A stretch of 19,663 nucleotides of DNA. It comes from an uncultured Bacteroidales bacterium. Its GTDB lineage: Bacteria; Bacteroidota; Bacteroidia; Bacteroidales; UBA932. A model generated the notes under the pieces. It did not search any database, was not told the DNA's origin, and saw only the letters and a program-made list of their open reading frames with translations. A program made the translations under genes and the position numbers. The DNA lies in assembly GCA_905235775.1 (NCBI GenBank), contig CAJOMY010000008.1, forward strand, positions 1 through 19,663. Direction: 5' to 3'. This document shows, in pieces, positions 1 through 6,891 of this stretch; position 1 is the first letter of the stretch, and every line of letters begins with the position of its first letter.

Positions 1-3
1 CCA

Positions 4-20
4 TATGAACGGCTTCCGGA
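4..20. repeat. Short direct repeat flanking the transposase (left copy)
   Basis: Partner of the repeat at 1017-1034. It sits just beyond the transposase stop and near the window edge, so any hairpin extending to its left cannot be seen. Confidence 0.45.
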
Positions 21-27
21 ACGGGAC

Positions 28-909
28 TCAGGCACTGTCCATCAGCCGGGCAGCGGCATCGTAGGAAAGGCCCGTCACCCTCGCCAGCTGGTTGATGTTG
101 CTGCTGAACCGAAAGCGAAGTTGCCGGAGCATCTCTATCTGCTCCGATACCGTCAAAGCGGAAAAGGAATCCTTTCCGAAAAGCGTCCGGCATAAATCCG
201 GCAGCACAGACAGGATCGTCTGGTCCCGGAAGGACGGCAACTCCGTTTCGCCGGAGTTGAGCCGATTCTTTGCCTTGGAGGAACTGGCCAGGAAGTAATT
301 CATACGCCGGGGTGTCCTGAACAATTCTTCCACATACTTGACGTTCAGATATGACTCCGGAAGGATATAACCCTCTTCGCAGAGAAGCCAATCAGCAGGA
401 AGGTCGATGGCACAGTGCAAGATACGTCTCCTGGCACGGACGGACATATCTCCCAAACGGCAGCCTTTGACCGGGGACGCATTGAAGAAGGCTCCGCCGC
501 TTCCCCAGGGATATTGGGAAGGATGCGAACAAATATTGGCGGCCACGCAGTTCATCTGGACATATGCGATGACCCTTTCCAGTGCCTCCTGGTCGTCTCC
601 GGCAGAGATCTCTTTCAGGTCCACCCCGTTACGCCGCAGAAATTCCTGCAAACCGTATTTTCGTTGCACATAACGCGCGTAGCGCATCTTGAATCCGTGG
701 ATGAAGGCGAGCACGTCCTCCCGAGTCCCATAAACCACAAAATGCACATGGTTGGACATCAGGATGAAAGCGAGGATAATCACCGCAGACCTGCTCACCT
801 GCGCAGCAAGCAGGTTCATCCCGGCTTTGAAATCATCCTCTTCCCGAAACCACAAACTGTCTTCCAGGTGATCGGTGGTCACCAGCCAAATTCTTTTTTC
901 GTTTCTCAT
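28..909 (-). CDS. REP-associated / IS200-type tyrosine transposase (Y1 HUH family)
   Basis: Predicted single-strand DNA nuclease of the Y1 (HUH) superfamily, which in known members cuts at DNA hairpins. With the ATG at 909 it has 293 residues. The His-x-His metal motif (SNHVHF) is at about residues 54-56, and the helix that should carry the nucleophilic Tyr follows (YARYVQRKYG, about 77-86; Y80 is the likeliest). The segment around PSQYPWGSGGAFF is typical of REP-associated transposases. The C-terminal third ends in a helix-turn-helix-like stretch (INQLARVTGLSYDAAARLM). The frame stays open to 972, but MRNEKR at 909 follows an A-rich stretch normal for Bacteroidota starts and matches where family members begin. 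It stands alone, without a TnpB partner. Its base composition is visibly more AT-rich than its neighbours, which fits acquisition. Family confidence is high; activity is unknown. Confidence 0.85.
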   Translation of the reverse strand: MRNEKRIWLVTTDHLEDSLWFREEDDFKAGMNLLAAQVSRSAVIILAFILMSNHVHFVVYGTREDVLAFIHGFKMRYARYVQRKYGLQEFLRRNGVDLKEISAGDDQEALERVIAYVQMNCVAANICSHPSQYPWGSGGAFFNASPVKGCRLGDMSVRARRRILHCAIDLPADWLLCEEGYILPESYLNVKYVEELFRTPRRMNYFLASSSKAKNRLNSGETELPSFRDQTILSVLPDLCRTLFGKDSFSALTVSEQIEMLRQLRFRFSSNINQLARVTGLSYDAAARLMDSA

Positions 910-987
910 TGTTATCGTTTGTTTATAATGTCTTCGCGTGCATATGGGTCCCAAAACATGGACGGTATGCACGATATCGGCCGTATT

Positions 988-1024
988 CGTTCATACCGGT
1001 CCCGGAAGTGGGACGTTATGAACG
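988..1024. repeat. Imperfect palindrome upstream of the transposase
   Basis: Outer arms CGTTCATA (988-995) and TATGAACG (1017-1024) are perfect complements. Inner arms GTCCC (999-1003) and GGGAC (1010-1014) close a six-base loop. It lies about 80 bases 5' of the transposase start and 13 bases beyond the AbiEii stop. Such hairpins are typical substrates of REP-associated transposases; it could also act as a terminator for the AbiE operon, although no T-run follows. Confidence 0.6.
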
Positions 1025-1034
1025 GTCCTTCGGA
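1017..1034. repeat. Short direct repeat flanking the transposase (right copy)
   Basis: TATGAACGG followed by TCCTTCGGA. A near copy, TATGAACGG followed by CTTCCGGA, lies at 4-20 on the other side of the transposase in the same orientation. Nine bases are identical and the next eight or nine differ by one or two indels. Confidence 0.5.
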
Positions 1035-1036
1035 TG

Positions 1037-2023
1037 CTATAGCGCGTGCAGCCGGTCCTCAACGGCACGCAGGCGGGAGAGGAGTTCGGGCCAGGAGGGG
1101 GATTCTCCGTAGATGAACTGGTCCTGCATGGACTGGTAATCCCCGGCCCAGAGGGGCAGCAGGTCCTCCGGCGGAAGGATCCGCAGGCGGTCGGGCGTGT
1201 GGCCGGCGTAGTCGATGCCGCGGATGGCGTTATAGACGCGGCGGTGCTCCACGAGCGCGTCGTATAGTTCCCGGTCCTCCAGGGCCCGGTCCAGCCAGCC
1301 GGTCTCCGCGAGCCGCCAGATGTCGTAGAGGTGGCGGGACATCCGGCGGTGCCGGGGATGGTCCTTCTGGAACTCCTCGTGCAGCAGGAAGATCTTCTCC
1401 AGCACGGTCCGGGTGGGAACGACCGTGGGGATGGCCGTGGGCACGTAATCGATCACCGGGGAGAGCTCGACCGCAAAGGGGCGGATCTCCCGGACCTCGC
1501 GGGGCTCCCGGGGGCTGCGGCTGCTGAACTCCACCCGCACGTTCTCCTGGATGTAGGGATCCTTGGGGAGGACGCTGTGGTAGTGGACCAGCAGCACGGT
1601 GGGGTCGGCGTCCGAATCCCGGCGGGGGACGAACTCCACGACGCTCTGCTCCGCGCCATAGACCCACAGGGCGGAGGAGAACTCCGCGACCAGTTCCTCC
1701 TGCACGTACTTGCGCGCAAGCTTGCGGATGCGGTCCCGGGCGGAGCGGGTCTCCCCCGTGAGTCCGAAGAAGGACTTGTCGAAGGAGATACCGACGTCTT
1801 CGGAGAAGCGCTCCGTGATGCCCCAGGCCTTGCTCAGCGAGGTCCCGCCCTTGAAGGTGAGCGCGTCGGAGCAGCGCAGGTTGAACAGCGAGAGGATCAC
1901 GTGGCAGACCCACCAGTCCTTCTCGGCGGCCTTGGGGCTGACGTTTTTCGCCTCCTTGATCTCTTCAAACAAGCTGATCTTCGCATCATCCGGGAATTTC
2001 CAGAAATCAATCGAATCTGCCAT
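1037..2023 (-). CDS. AbiEii/AbiGii-type nucleotidyltransferase toxin, altered active site
   Basis: Toxin half of an AbiE-type (type IV) toxin-antitoxin pair; known AbiEii proteins are DNA polymerase beta-like nucleotidyltransferases that halt growth or abort phage infection. From the ATG at 2023 it has 328 residues. The family signature is clear: FKGGTSLSKAW, then ERFSED, later TVLEKIFLLHEEF and SRHLYDIWRL. The frame is open upstream to 2113, but MADSID at 2023 fits the family and overlaps the antitoxin 3' end by 17 bases, a normal coupling. Oddity: the usual DxD reads D76-V77-G78, because codon 1790-1792 encodes Gly (GGT) where Asp (GAT) is expected. A metal ligand would be lost. The frame is otherwise intact, so this is either a recently inactivated toxin or a divergent active site. 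Confidence 0.88.
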   Translation of the reverse strand: MADSIDFWKFPDDAKISLFEEIKEAKNVSPKAAEKDWWVCHVILSLFNLRCSDALTFKGGTSLSKAWGITERFSEDVGISFDKSFFGLTGETRSARDRIRKLARKYVQEELVAEFSSALWVYGAEQSVVEFVPRRDSDADPTVLLVHYHSVLPKDPYIQENVRVEFSSRSPREPREVREIRPFAVELSPVIDYVPTAIPTVVPTRTVLEKIFLLHEEFQKDHPRHRRMSRHLYDIWRLAETGWLDRALEDRELYDALVEHRRVYNAIRGIDYAGHTPDRLRILPPEDLLPLWAGDYQSMQDQFIYGESPSWPELLSRLRAVEDRLHAL

Positions 2024-2636
2024 GACCTTTATAAATATCCAGTATAATATGTCTGATCCAGGACGGAGTGTTTCTGAGATCGTCCCGGATCTCCTCGTAG
2101 GGAACGTCCGCATACGCCCGCCTCATCCCGTCCAGGTCGAACTCCCACAGGTCCCGCCGGCCGATGTCATTGAGGGCGATGACGGTCAGCATGATGATTC
2201 GGGAGCGGTAGTTGAACACCTTGGGGGAGACATGGTAAAGCACGATGGGGCGGAATCCCTTGTAGAAATGGATGCGGCGCGAGGGGCCGTCCGTCACATA
2301 AACGGGATTCATCACCACCTGCTCCGACAGGCCGAGGGCATTCTGCGCCGCGCCCGGGCAGGGACCCGTCCGGAACCCGTCCCGCCGGGCATATGCCTCC
2401 AGCACCGCGTCGGAACTGGCCGGGAGTTTGCCCATGCCCCACCGGCTCTCACGCGGGTAGCAATACAGCCCCCGTTCCATCCGCATCAGCACATCGGCCT
2501 GCACCAGGCGCTGCAGCGCCTTGGAAACGGCCTTGTCCGTGCCGCACTCGAAGAAATCCGACGGGAAATAGACCTTGCCCTCTCCGCCGGCCTTGACCAT
2601 CTGCATGATTCTGTCTTCCGTACTGACCATACACAT
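2007..2636 (-). CDS. AbiEi-type antitoxin / transcriptional regulator (DUF6088-like)
   Basis: Antitoxin of the AbiE pair, 209 residues from the ATG at 2636; an in-frame ATG at 2630 is equally possible. Residues 1-65 look like a winged helix (EDRIMQMV, then FPSDFFECG, KALQRLV, MERGLYCYP). The rest follows the DUF6088/AbiEi pattern, with NALGLS, VYVTDG and a predicted helical end. AbiEi proteins neutralise the toxin without stable binding and repress their own operon through the N-terminal domain binding inverted repeats. Here a long inverted repeat lies immediately upstream, over a full Bacteroides-type promoter. The gene precedes the toxin, in the usual order. Confidence 0.85.
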   Translation of the reverse strand: MCMVSTEDRIMQMVKAGGEGKVYFPSDFFECGTDKAVSKALQRLVQADVLMRMERGLYCYPRESRWGMGKLPASSDAVLEAYARRDGFRTGPCPGAAQNALGLSEQVVMNPVYVTDGPSRRIHFYKGFRPIVLYHVSPKVFNYRSRIIMLTVIALNDIGRRDLWEFDLDGMRRAYADVPYEEIRDDLRNTPSWIRHIILDIYKGHGRFD

Positions 2637-2639
2637 TCA

Positions 2640-2674
2640 TTTTGTCGCAAATCTAAGCTATTTTTGCGACAAAA
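2640..2674. promoter_or_regulatory. Probable AbiEi operator (12-base-arm inverted repeat)
   Basis: Perfect inverted repeat TTTTGTCGCAAA (2640-2651) and TTTGCGACAAAA (2663-2674), 11-base spacer. One arm covers the TTTG of the -7 box and the other lies in the promoter spacer, so a bound regulator would block RNA polymerase. AbiEi autoregulation through inverted repeats is known in other bacteria; its use here is inferred from position. Confidence 0.7.
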
Positions 2675-2679
2675 CCAAA
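2648..2679 (-). promoter_or_regulatory. Promoter of the AbiE operon
   Basis: On the minus strand TTTG (2679-2676), exactly 20 bases, then TAGATTTG (2655-2648), a full match to the Bacteroides -33/-7 consensus. The antitoxin ATG is 11 bases downstream. Confidence 0.75.
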
Positions 2680-2690
2680 CCGGTCCGATA

Positions 2691-2722
2691 TTTGCGCGGA
2701 TGCGAAAGATTTTGCATCTTTG
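2691..2722 (+). promoter_or_regulatory. Promoter of the MltD-like gene
   Basis: TTTG at 2691-2694, 20 bases, then CATCTTTG at 2715-2722 (one mismatch to TAnnTTTG). The ATG at 2727 is four bases further, so the transcript would have almost no leader. Confidence 0.6.
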
Positions 2723-2726
2723 CGCC

Positions 2727-3614
2727 ATGAACAAACCGTTAGTCCTCTCCCTGCTGGCCGGCTGCCTGATGGTGCCGACGGCGGTCTGCGCGCAAGTCGT
2801 GTACGTTCCTGAAGGAATCCACTTCCAGGCCCCTTCCGTGCCCCAGTTCATCGAGTTCGCCGGCCAGACTTACCGTTTCGACCGGCCCGACCTCTATGAG
2901 CGCATGGACCGGGAGCTCATCGCCTTCACCTACGGCCACACGAATTCCGTGCTGATGCTCAAGCGGGCGGAGCGGATGTTCGCCATCGTCGAGCCGATCT
3001 TGAAGAAGAACGGCGTCCCGGAGGACCTGAAGTACCTGATGGCCATCGAGTGCAACCTTGATCCCAAGGCCGTCAGTTCGGCCGGTGCGGCAGGGCCCTG
3101 GCAGTTTCTGCGGACCACCGGTCGCTCCTACGGCCTGGAGATCGCGGACGAGGTGGACGAGCGCTACAACATCGAGAAATCGACCGAGGCCGCCTGCAAG
3201 TATCTCCTGGAGGCTTACGGGAAATACGGCGACTGGATGACCGTGGCCGCGAGCTACAACGCCGGCCAGGGCAGCATCTCCCAGCGCATCGCAAACCAGC
3301 GACAGCAAAGGGGTATGGACCTGTTCCTGCCCGCGGAGACGTCCCGCTACATGTTCCGCATCCTGACGGCCAAGTATTTCATGGAGAACCCGGAGGAATT
3401 CGGCTTCCACGTGGAGCCGGGCGAGGCCTACACCTACCCCGCAACGAAGGAGACCGTCTCCGTCAGCACCGCCATCCCGAACCTGACGGACTTCGCCGAA
3501 GAGCACGGAACCACCTATTTCTTCCTGAAAGAAGCCAACCTCTGGCTCCGCAGCGACAAGCTGACCAACAAGGCCGGCAAGACCTACAAGATCGTCATTC
3601 CGGACACCCAATAG
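2727..3614 (+). CDS. MltD-like lytic transglycosylase (SLT domain)
   Basis: Predicted periplasmic enzyme that cleaves peptidoglycan glycan strands to 1,6-anhydroMurNAc products. 295 residues. The signal peptide reads MNKPLVLSLLAGC; LAGC at 10-13 resembles a lipobox, though early, and VCA-Q at about 20-22 would suit signal peptidase I, so lipidation is uncertain. The SLT domain spans about 85-215, with catalytic Glu108 in AIECNLDP, then VSSAGAAGPWQF and AASYNAG. The segment after about 250 resembles the short domain following SLT in MltD-like proteins, but no LysM repeat is visible. The frame extends far upstream as a shadow of the AbiE genes; the ATG at 2727 is supported by the signal peptide and promoter. 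It converges on the LolA-like gene. Confidence 0.9.
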   Translation: MNKPLVLSLLAGCLMVPTAVCAQVVYVPEGIHFQAPSVPQFIEFAGQTYRFDRPDLYERMDRELIAFTYGHTNSVLMLKRAERMFAIVEPILKKNGVPEDLKYLMAIECNLDPKAVSSAGAAGPWQFLRTTGRSYGLEIADEVDERYNIEKSTEAACKYLLEAYGKYGDWMTVAASYNAGQGSISQRIANQRQQRGMDLFLPAETSRYMFRILTAKYFMENPEEFGFHVEPGEAYTYPATKETVSVSTAIPNLTDFAEEHGTTYFFLKEANLWLRSDKLTNKAGKTYKIVIPDTQ

Positions 3615-3643
3615 TCATTCCGGACTTGATTCGGAATGACTAT
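3611..3643. terminator. Palindrome between convergent genes, possible bidirectional terminator
   Basis: Perfect 12-base arms, ATAGTCATTCCG (3611-3622) and CGGAATGACTAT (3632-3643), separated by nine bases. It includes the MltD-like stop codon and lies 9 bases from the LolA-like stop. No T-run follows on either strand, so it may be a dispersed palindrome rather than a classical terminator. GTCATTCCGGAC occurs at 3594-3605 and again at 3614-3625. Confidence 0.55.
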
Positions 3644-3652
3644 GGAGAGCGG

Positions 3653-4108
3653 CTAACGAAGGTCGGTGACGACCCAGCCGGAGTCGAGCCCGGCGGTGTC
3701 AAAACGGAAGGGTGACAGGTCGTCGGAGAGGGGCAGATAGCGCAAATCGGTGATTTTCAACTCGGAGAGCGCGTCGCGGTAGGCGGCCAGCTCAGCAATT
3801 CCCCCCGCCGTCTCGATATAGACTTCCTTCGAGGCGGGGTCCACGGTCCAGCGGGTCTGTCCGTCGCAATAGATTTCCATCCCGTTGCCGGCGGCCCGAT
3901 AGCACTCCCCCTGGATGAGCAGGACGCCCGACAGCTTCACGGGCAGGTCTTCCGTGTAGGTGCAATCGTAGTGCAGGCTGATGCGGTCGGTCTGCAGATG
4001 CGCCGCGATCGCGTCGATCTGCGACTGGGCGGCCGCCGCGAGCGGCAGCAGCAAGGTCAACAGCAAGGTCAACAGCAAGGTCAACAGGAAGAGGAGCCGT
4101 CTTTTCAT
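3653..4108 (-). CDS. LolA-like periplasmic protein
   Basis: Small secreted protein of 151 residues resembling the LolA outer-membrane lipoprotein carrier family. A signal peptide (about 1-27) precedes a mature region rich in beta strands; GNGMEIYCDGQTRWTVDP and EVYIE match the pattern of LolA-like proteins of Bacteroidota. It would bind lipoproteins or other lipids in the periplasm; the ligand is not readable from the sequence. Its ATG overlaps the AddA-like stop in an ATGA, so it is probably translated from the AddBA transcript. The hydrophobic core of the signal is built from LTLL units encoded by three identical 12-base repeats. The standard LolA may lie elsewhere; this could be a paralogue. 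Confidence 0.75.
   Translation of the reverse strand: MKRRLLFLLTLLLTLLLTLLLPLAAAAQSQIDAIAAHLQTDRISLHYDCTYTEDLPVKLSGVLLIQGECYRAAGNGMEIYCDGQTRWTVDPASKEVYIETAGGIAELAAYRDALSELKITDLRYLPLSDDLSPFRFDTAGLDSGWVVTDLR
4049..4084. repeat. Three perfect 12-base tandem repeats in a signal-peptide coding region
   Basis: CAGCAAGGTCAA occurs three times without a gap (4049-4060, 4061-4072, 4073-4084), giving LTLL units in the LolA-like signal peptide. Gain or loss of a unit would keep the frame and change the hydrophobic core by four residues. Confidence 0.95.
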
Positions 4109-6891
4109 TTCACTTCAACGCATTTGCCGCTCTCTACATACCAGATGCAGGCGCTCGCTATCTCATAGCCAAGTTCGTGCCAGAGACGGGCGTAGCGCAA
4201 CAACTGGAAGCGGTAACTCTCCTTCTCGGCGCCGAACTTGTAGTCCACGATGGTGGCCGACCGTCCCCGCAGGATCACGCGGTCCGGGCGCTCGAGCCGG
4301 CCTGTGGCGTCAAAGAGGTCCGCCTCGTTGAGGATCTCCACGCCGTCGAGCGTCCCGGGGAACCATTCGGGATGCGCGGCGATGCCCTCGCCCAGCAGCT
4401 GACGGGCCTTTTCTCCGCCGGCGGCGTCCAGCCGGCCGTCACGCACGGCAGCGCTGACCGCGGCATCGAGTTCGTCCGGCGTCCGGACGGCGGATAGGAT
4501 GTCGTGCAGGAAGATGCCCCGCAGGCGGGGTGACGCGTCAATCCCGACCCGGCCGTCCGCACCGAAGAAATCCTCCGCATCCTGCGAGGGCGCAAGGCGC
4601 GTGCCCAGGGCGAAGGAAGGGTAGGCCCCCGGAAAGTCCTGCTCCTGCAAGAGCGCCGCTTTCCGCGCCATTTTCGTGAAATCATAGGGCACCCCGCTGC
4701 GGAATGTCTCCTGGCCTCCGACGAAAGCATACAGGAGCTCGGCGAAGTTGCCGAAGTCCGGTTTGCCCTTGGCCACGGACTCCCGGCATTTCTTGGAGGG
4801 AATGCAGGAGATGACGTGCAGGGACTTGGCGGCACGCGTGAGCGCCACGTAGAAGACATTGAGGTTGTCCACCAGCTGGAGCCGCCGCTCTTCCCGCTCC
4901 GCCCCGTCGAACAGGCTGTCCTGCGTCGAGCCGGTCAAATCGACGGGGTAGATGCCGGACACCTCCTCCCCGAGCGGGGTCCCCCGGCCGTCCAGACGGC
5001 ACCAGTGCACCCCGTGCCGGTACAGTTCAACCTGCTCTGCATACGGGAAAATCACATGCGGGAACTCCAGGCCCTTGGATTTGTGGATGGTCAGGATGCG
5101 CACGGAGGCGGCGTTCTCGGGCGAGCCGATCCAGATGTCCTTCTCCTCCCAGTGCCTGAGATAGTAGCGAAGGTTGTTGCCGTTGGTCTGCACCCAGCCT
5201 TGCAGGTCGTCCATGAAGGCCTGGATATAGAGGACCTGGCCCTCGAAGGAAGCCGGGTCGGCGGCGCGCATCGAGCGCAGCAGCTCCTCGCAGAAGTCCA
5301 CCAGCGAATGGTACTCGGCCGGGAACTCCAGCTGCATCGAATCGGCCAGGAACCTGCCCACGGCGTCGTCCGGATTGTCATAGCAGCTGAGCAGGGAGAC
5401 CAGCCGCCGCACCACGACGGAAGACTTCAGCGACAGGGAGTCGTCCGAAATCACGGGAATCCCGGCTCCGATGAGACGGGCGGCGATCTCCGCCCCCTCC
5501 CGCTTGCCGCGCACCAGCACGGCGATATCGCCCCACCTCGCCCCGCTCCCGTGCGCCTGCAGGACCGAAGCCTGGACGGCGGCGAGCTGGTCGTCGCAGA
5601 AGCTCACCTGCACGCAGCCCTCCTGCGGCTCGTCCGAGCGCGGGTACTGTTCCACGTCCGCATAGATGTCCGACAGGCCCAGCTGGCCGGCCGCATAGGG
5701 GAAGAAGCGGTTGTTGAAGCCGACCACGGCCCGGGAGCTGCGCCAGTTGTCCTGCATCGTCTCGACCTGCGCCTCGGGGAAGGCGGCGAGCACTTCGCTC
5801 CCCAGCAACTTCCAGTCGGAGTCGCGGAAGCGGTAGATGCTCTGCTTGACATCGCCCACGATGAGGCTCCCGCTCCCCTTGGACTCACTCTCGCGGAGCA
5901 GGGGCAGAAAGTTCTCCCACTGGATATGGGACGTGTCCTGGAACTCGTCCAGCAGGAAGTGTTCGTAGCGGACTCCTGTCTTCTCATAGACAAACGGGGC
6001 GTCGGAGCCGGCGATGATGTCCCTCAGGAGCGTGTTGGACTCGTCCAGGCACATCAGGTTCTTCTCCGCGAGCAGCGCGTCGAACTCCCGGTAGAATTCA
6101 CCGGCCAGGCCCAGGCGGTAGATCTGATCCTGGAGAATGAAAGCCGTGTTGTACACCCGGTACCGGGACTCGAACAGTTCCGCGAGTTCCGGGGAGGCTG
6201 CAAGCGCCCGCTTGCCGGGCTTCTTGAGGGCTTTGCCCGGGGTGACCTCCAGGCCGAGCGCCTCCGCCTGCCGGTGGAAGTCCCGGATCACGGTCCGGCA
6301 CGAGGAGCGGATCGCTTCCAGATGCTGCTTGTCAAAGGCCTCGCGGCCGGATATCCCATAACGCTCCGAGAGCTCGCGGAACTCGTCGTTCTTCAGCAAT
6401 TTGCCGATCTCCTGCAGGCCCTCGTCCACCCGGTAACGGCGCCCCTGCCCGAGGGTATCGTCCAGGCTCGTGCGGATCCATTGCAGCAGTTCGCGGCTGT
6501 CTTCGGTCAGCGAATCCAGGATGCGGTCCATCGCCTCGGCGATCAGCGCATCCTTATCCAGCTCGATCTGGTAGTCGGCGAACTGCCCGACCTCCCGGGA
6601 GAATGCCTTGAGGGTCTGCTGGAAGAATCGGTCGATGGTGCTCACGGAGAAGGCGCCGTAGTCATGGAGCAGGTCCGTCAGCAGGGCCTGTGCCCGGGGA
6701 TCGCTCCGGGACAGCTCCGAGAGATCCCGCAGGATCCGGCTCTTCATCTCCGCCGTGGCCTTGTTGGTGAAGGTCACGGCCAGGATATGGCGGTACGGAT
6801 GGGGAATCCTGCTGTCGAGCAGCAGGTCCCGGTAGGTCTTGGACAGGCGGTAGGTCTTGCCTGACCCGGCACTGGCTTTGAGTATCTTCAT
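4105..6891 (-). CDS. AddA/RecB-like UvrD-family helicase-nuclease
   Basis: Helicase-nuclease subunit that, with its AddB-like partner, should process double-strand DNA ends for RecA-dependent repair and degrade linear DNA. 928 residues, shorter than Bacillus AddA. SF1A motifs in order: Walker A ASAGSGKT (6-13), AVTFTNKATAEMK (about 38-50), DEFQDTSHIQWE (motif II), VGDVKQSIYRFR (motif III), ILTIHKSKGLEFP (motif V) and VALTRAAKSLHV (motif VI). The C-terminal RecB-type nuclease carries D870, D883-Y884-K885 (IVDYKFG) and the QLLRY motif just after. Its ATG overlaps the AddB-like stop in an ATGA, and its stop overlaps the LolA-like ATG. No chi-recognition determinants can be read here. The gene is complete. 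Confidence 0.9.
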   Translation of the reverse strand: MKILKASAGSGKTYRLSKTYRDLLLDSRIPHPYRHILAVTFTNKATAEMKSRILRDLSELSRSDPRAQALLTDLLHDYGAFSVSTIDRFFQQTLKAFSREVGQFADYQIELDKDALIAEAMDRILDSLTEDSRELLQWIRTSLDDTLGQGRRYRVDEGLQEIGKLLKNDEFRELSERYGISGREAFDKQHLEAIRSSCRTVIRDFHRQAEALGLEVTPGKALKKPGKRALAASPELAELFESRYRVYNTAFILQDQIYRLGLAGEFYREFDALLAEKNLMCLDESNTLLRDIIAGSDAPFVYEKTGVRYEHFLLDEFQDTSHIQWENFLPLLRESESKGSGSLIVGDVKQSIYRFRDSDWKLLGSEVLAAFPEAQVETMQDNWRSSRAVVGFNNRFFPYAAGQLGLSDIYADVEQYPRSDEPQEGCVQVSFCDDQLAAVQASVLQAHGSGARWGDIAVLVRGKREGAEIAARLIGAGIPVISDDSLSLKSSVVVRRLVSLLSCYDNPDDAVGRFLADSMQLEFPAEYHSLVDFCEELLRSMRAADPASFEGQVLYIQAFMDDLQGWVQTNGNNLRYYLRHWEEKDIWIGSPENAASVRILTIHKSKGLEFPHVIFPYAEQVELYRHGVHWCRLDGRGTPLGEEVSGIYPVDLTGSTQDSLFDGAEREERRLQLVDNLNVFYVALTRAAKSLHVISCIPSKKCRESVAKGKPDFGNFAELLYAFVGGQETFRSGVPYDFTKMARKAALLQEQDFPGAYPSFALGTRLAPSQDAEDFFGADGRVGIDASPRLRGIFLHDILSAVRTPDELDAAVSAAVRDGRLDAAGGEKARQLLGEGIAAHPEWFPGTLDGVEILNEADLFDATGRLERPDRVILRGRSATIVDYKFGAEKESYRFQLLRYARLWHELGYEIASACIWYVESGKCVEVK

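Noticed and set aside
415..1116. Plus-strand open frame opposite the transposase
   Set aside because: Spans the transposase gene, the intergenic palindrome and the AbiEii end; no motif and no promoter.
2449..2640. Small minus-strand frame starting at the ATG at 2640, ahead of the antitoxin start
   Set aside because: Out of frame with the antitoxin, and its product is a composition shadow. An upstream regulatory frame is possible but unsupported.
4049..4084. CRISPR-like array
   Set aside because: The three 12-base units are contiguous, have no spacers and are in frame inside a signal peptide.
4816..6864. Long plus-strand open frame (682 codons) opposite the AddA-like gene
   Set aside because: Codes a repetitive, composition-driven sequence with no domain, and lies wholly antisense to a gene with clear helicase motifs. 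Long antisense frames are expected in GC-rich DNA.
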